DNA of 64,000 nt from contig NZ_CP014275.1 in the NCBI RefSeq assembly GCF_001578105.1, positions 3,972,501-4,036,500 on the forward strand. The letters are read 5' to 3'. This stretch comes from Martelella sp. AD-3. Lineage in GTDB: Bacteria > Pseudomonadota > Alphaproteobacteria > Rhizobiales > Rhizobiaceae. A program made the translations under genes and the position numbers. The notes beneath the pieces are model-generated. The model saw only the letters and a program-made list of their open reading frames with translations, did not search any database and was not told where the DNA came from. This document shows positions 61,245 through 64,000 of this stretch, piece by piece. Positions within the stretch are counted from its first letter, which is position 1. The number at the start of each line of letters is the position of its first letter.

Positions 61245-63383
61245 CTATTCAGCAGCGACCATATGCTGTTCTTCCTCATCGTCAGCGGGGTCGTCCTCGC
61301 CATCGCCGGAGAGGAAATCGGGCAGATTGTCGGCTTCCGCCGCAGTGCCCGATGCCGGGTCGACTTCGATACCCTCGTCCGCCATGCGCAGCGGCTCAGG
61401 CAGCCAGCCGGTTTCCGCCAGCAGGCGTTCGGCTTCCTTGGCCATGTCGCCCTTCTTGAGATGTCCGATCAACTCGGCGGCCCGGTCTCCGGCCCCTTCA
61501 CGTACAGCTTCAAGGATACGCGGCTTGGTCACGCGGCCGAGATAATTGCCGACCGTCGGCCGCCAGCCCACGGCCACCATGTCGAGGCCGGTCGAACGGG
61601 CCAGCCGGTCAGCCTGCGACAGGCGGATGTCCAGCCCGTGCTGGCTGACGCCCGTGCCGCTGTAAGGGTTCGGCTTCTCATAGAGCGCATTGACACCGAA
61701 GCTGACGCAATGGGCGAGTAACTCCATGCGCGACCCATCGTCCAGATCGGTCAGCCAATCCCAGAGGGCGGCATCGTCTGCCGGGACATGATCGCCCCAG
61801 CGTTCGTGGCGGTCAGCGATAGCCTTGGCCGACGCGCTGTCGCGCAGATCCTCGGCCTGTGCGGGCAGATGAACCTCCCGGACCTGGGCTTCGAGGCATC
61901 CCTTGCTGGAATGCGGCATGAAGCAATCCATGGCCAGCCTGTGCAGCAGTGCCGTCATAGCGACATGCGGGTTTACTGCCACCGCATCCCGCAGCGCCAG
62001 CGTGCGATGCGCGGTCAGCTCGCTGACCAGGCGATCGGGCAGCGGCTTGATGATGTCGGCCTCGTCTTCCTCCTCAGTTTCGACCGCCTGGCCGCCCAGC
62101 GTGATAACTGCACCCATGCGGCTTACCTCCGGTTCTGCCCGCTGGATCACCTCGCCGGTTTCCGGGTCAACGATTTCAGCTTCCGGTTCCGCAGGCGTTT
62201 CATCCTCGGCGCGAACATAGCCGCGCTCGATCAGCAATGCGCCATCGGCGTCGATGCTGATGAAGACACCCGCCATGCTGATCTGGTCCGGCTCGAAGGT
62301 CATCGGACGGCGCTCGAAGGTTTCCAGAGCCAGTTCGATCTCACCCAAGCGGGCGTCGATCTCGTCAGGCAGCTCGTCCGCCTCGCCATATTCGACTTCA
62401 AGCCGGTCATACTCGTCGCGCAATGCTTCGCGGGTGGCGCGTTCCTCTTCGCTCAGATCGACCGTGGTGCCGACAATCTGGCGTAGGCCATGGTCGTGAC
62501 CATAGGGGAAGGTGATGGCGACCTCGATCCATTTCCAGCCCTCGGCGGCGATGGCTTCGCCCTCGGCCTTCAGTTTTTCGCCCACCAACCGGTCGAGCAG
62601 CACCGGATCTTGCAGCCAGCCACCATCGTCCTGCTGAAAGAGATCACGCAGCACGCAGCCGCCAGCCTCTTCATAGGCATCGATACCAACGAACACCGCC
62701 CGTTTGTCGGCGGCGCGGACTGTGGTTTCGGTCAGCAGGCGTCGGATGTGGTAGGGTTCCTTCTGCCAGCCATCCCTGATCGCTTCCCAGACCTGCTCCT
62801 GACGGGCATGGTCAGAACTGACGCTGAAGGCCATGAGTTGTTCCAGCGTCATGCCGTCCTCGGCATAGACGTCGAGCAATGCCGGTGAGACGGAAACCAG
62901 ACGCAGGCGCTGTTTCACCACCTTGGAGTCCACGAAGAAGGCGGCAGCGATTGTTTCCTCGGTCATGCCCTTTTCGCGCATGGCCTGGAAGGCGCGGAAT
63001 TGGTCGAGCGGATGCAGCGGTGCGCGCTCGATATTCTCGGCGAGCGATACCTCGTCGATCAGCACATCGGCGCTGGCCTCCGACACCACGCACGGGACCG
63101 GCGCGATCTTGGCGAGGCGCTTCTGCTTGACCAGCAGTTCCAGCGCCCGGAAGCGGCGACCGCCGGCGGGCACCTCGAACATGCCGGTTTCCTTGCCCTC
63201 GGCATCCACGACCGGGCGGACATGCAGGGACTGGATCAGGCCGCGACGGGCGATAGACTCGGCCAGCTCCTCAACAGAGATCCCGGCCTTGACGCGCCGG
63301 ACGTTGGACTGGCTGAGCACCAGTTTGTTGAAGGGAATGTCGCGCGAGGATGACAGGGTGATCTTTTGAACGGCAGTGGCCAT
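61245..63383 (-). CDS. ParB/Srx-fold DNA-binding protein (712 aa)
   Basis: An N-terminal ParB nuclease domain: IPFNKLVLSQSNVRRVKAGISVEELAESIARRGLIQSLHVRP, PAGGRRFRALELL, DEVSLAENIERAPLHPLDQFRAF and a KorB-like HTH (IAAAFFVDSKVVKQRLRLVSVSPALLDVY). The long C-terminal ~450 residues (acidic, unlike chromosomal ParB) occur in plasmid/ICE ParB-like proteins of this group. It may bind element DNA or nick it; the CTPase motif GGRRFRA-type is present. Confidence 0.9.
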   Translation of the reverse strand: MATAVQKITLSSSRDIPFNKLVLSQSNVRRVKAGISVEELAESIARRGLIQSLHVRPVVDAEGKETGMFEVPAGGRRFRALELLVKQKRLAKIAPVPCVVSEASADVLIDEVSLAENIERAPLHPLDQFRAFQAMREKGMTEETIAAAFFVDSKVVKQRLRLVSVSPALLDVYAEDGMTLEQLMAFSVSSDHARQEQVWEAIRDGWQKEPYHIRRLLTETTVRAADKRAVFVGIDAYEEAGGCVLRDLFQQDDGGWLQDPVLLDRLVGEKLKAEGEAIAAEGWKWIEVAITFPYGHDHGLRQIVGTTVDLSEEERATREALRDEYDRLEVEYGEADELPDEIDARLGEIELALETFERRPMTFEPDQISMAGVFISIDADGALLIERGYVRAEDETPAEPEAEIVDPETGEVIQRAEPEVSRMGAVITLGGQAVETEEEDEADIIKPLPDRLVSELTAHRTLALRDAVAVNPHVAMTALLHRLAMDCFMPHSSKGCLEAQVREVHLPAQAEDLRDSASAKAIADRHERWGDHVPADDAALWDWLTDLDDGSRMELLAHCVSFGVNALYEKPNPYSGTGVSQHGLDIRLSQADRLARSTGLDMVAVGWRPTVGNYLGRVTKPRILEAVREGAGDRAAELIGHLKKGDMAKEAERLLAETGWLPEPLRMADEGIEVDPASGTAAEADNLPDFLSGDGEDDPADDEEEQHMVAAE

Positions 63384-63391
63384 GTCAGTGT

Positions 63392-63467
63392 CTCCATGAC
63401 GGACGCCGGTGAGCCTCTCTCTCCGGCTATCAGCCCGTCACGAAGCGAAGCGCCGCCCTCTTCCTCT
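63392..63467 (-). promoter_or_regulatory. Repeated 76-base leader, copy A
   Basis: Ungapped match to 60069-60144; see that copy. It sits 9 bases from the ParB-like start, includes the GGAG ribosome site, and has the same TGACGGG/CCGTCA pairing. Confidence 0.55.
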
Positions 63468-63507
63468 GAAGAGAGCGACGCCAGCCGCAGAACCTGAAAC
63501 CCGGAAA

Positions 63508-63903
63508 TCAGGCACTCCGGTTTTCCGTATCGGCGGATGTACGGGAAAAGCTCGCGCCGACGCGGTAGAGCAGACGTTCGGCGGCGCGGATGCTTCCGGT
63601 CTCGCGAGCCGCCTCGGCCCAGACCGAGATCGGGAAATCGCCGGTGAACAGCAGATCGCGCTCGATGCCCATGCCGAAGGGCAGCCGGACTGACTGCATC
63701 TCGCCAAGGCTCCACGAACCCAGTTCGGGATAGCCGAGATCAGCCAGGCCGAACATGATGTCGCCATCCTCATCCAGTTCGGTAGCGAGCCAGACGCCTT
63801 CACCGAGGGGATTGAAGAACTTCACGACCGGGATGTGATCCTGATCGCGCTGGCGACCATTCACCAGCAGGCGGTCTCGCTGTGCGCCGGTCAGGAGGAT
63901 CAT
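63508..63903 (-). CDS. DUF2958 protein
   Basis: 131 residues: MILLTGAQRDRLLVNGRQRDQDHIPVVKFFNPLGEGVWLATELDEDGDIMFGLADLGYPELGSWSLGEMQSVRLPFG in short blocks, then IERDLLFTGDFPISVWAEAARETG. DUF2958 is typical of plasmids and ICEs; function unknown. The ATG overlaps the stop of the upstream gene (ATGA). Confidence 0.9.
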   Translation of the reverse strand: MILLTGAQRDRLLVNGRQRDQDHIPVVKFFNPLGEGVWLATELDEDGDIMFGLADLGYPELGSWSLGEMQSVRLPFGMGIERDLLFTGDFPISVWAEAARETGSIRAAERLLYRVGASFSRTSADTENRSA

Positions 63904-64000
63904 GCCGCAGCCCTCCGCTCAGTTACGCTCGCATCCGGCTCTCCGGTGTCCTCGGCAGGCAGATACGACAGCAGCCAGTCCGCCGCCTTGCTGGCCTGCG
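63900..64000 (-). CDS. C-terminal end of an upstream gene (cut by window end)
   Basis: The frame to the window edge reads QASKAADWLLSYLPAEDTGEP ... VTERRAAA and stop, overlapping the DUF2958 start. Too short to assign. In related elements a DUF7007 protein often precedes DUF2958, which is a guess only. Confidence 0.55.
   Translation of the reverse strand, partial: QASKAADWLLSYLPAEDTGEPDASVTERRAAA

Overview
The window is high-GC DNA from an alphaproteobacterium. I infer this from the trb/traG/DUF2840/RepA-ParA transfer block, which is typical of sphingomonads, rhizobia and Paracoccus-like bacteria. I cannot name a genus. No rRNA, tRNA or core chromosomal operon is visible. The whole stretch could be a plasmid or an integrative conjugative element (ICE) with an aromatic-degradation cargo; no tyrosine integrase or attachment site for the large element lies inside the window.

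Region 1 (1-14 kb) is a catabolic cargo. It holds a P450 (cut by the window edge), a fumarylacetoacetate-hydrolase-family enzyme, a MarR regulator, a ferredoxin broken by an in-frame amber codon, a gentisate-dioxygenase-like cupin, a NahE-like hydratase-aldolase, a NahD-like isomerase, an extradiol dioxygenase, a ferredoxin reductase, an OmpW porin and a beta-class GST. Together these fit the ring-opening half of a naphthalene- or naphthol-type pathway (dihydroxynaphthalene to salicylaldehyde) plus a gentisate/salicylate-type ring cleavage. The cluster is interrupted by a graveyard of IS110, IS66 and IS5 fragments (2.4-3.7 kb) and by a divergent mdeB-like/Lrp pair.

Region 2 (14-21 kb) is a mosaic. 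An IS21 fragment is followed by a glycosyltransferase split by a complete IS3-family element (3-bp target duplication), a ThiE fragment, an IclR regulator with a replaced C-terminus, and a BREX remnant: an intact BrxR-like WYL regulator with a palindromic operator, and only the start of brxA.

Region 3 (20-42.7 kb) is a conjugation and replication module read leftwards: LysR and TetR regulators, DUF2274, trbI-G-F-L-K-J-E-D-C-B, a CopG-like protein, traG, a MOBP-type relaxase, a lytic transglycosylase, DUF736, traF, DUF2840, an RHH protein, parA, repA, and small regulators (AlpA-like, DUF2285, XRE). Candidate oriT (36.4 kb) and oriV (39.8 kb) sequences can be read by eye.

Region 4 (42.9-64 kb) is the element's accessory/maintenance arm: hipBA; DUF736; a membrane protein split by a complete IS66 element with a perfect 8-bp target duplication; a possible PD-(D/E)xK nuclease; DUF2493; a Toprim primase-like protein; a 1.47-kilo-residue methylase-helicase of the strawberry-notch/DarB type; a 2.6-kb large-serine-recombinase element inserted in an antitoxin-like gene; several small unknowns; a ParB-like protein; and DUF2958. 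Three insertions (IS3, IS66, serine recombinase) can each be removed on paper to restore an uninterrupted reading frame.
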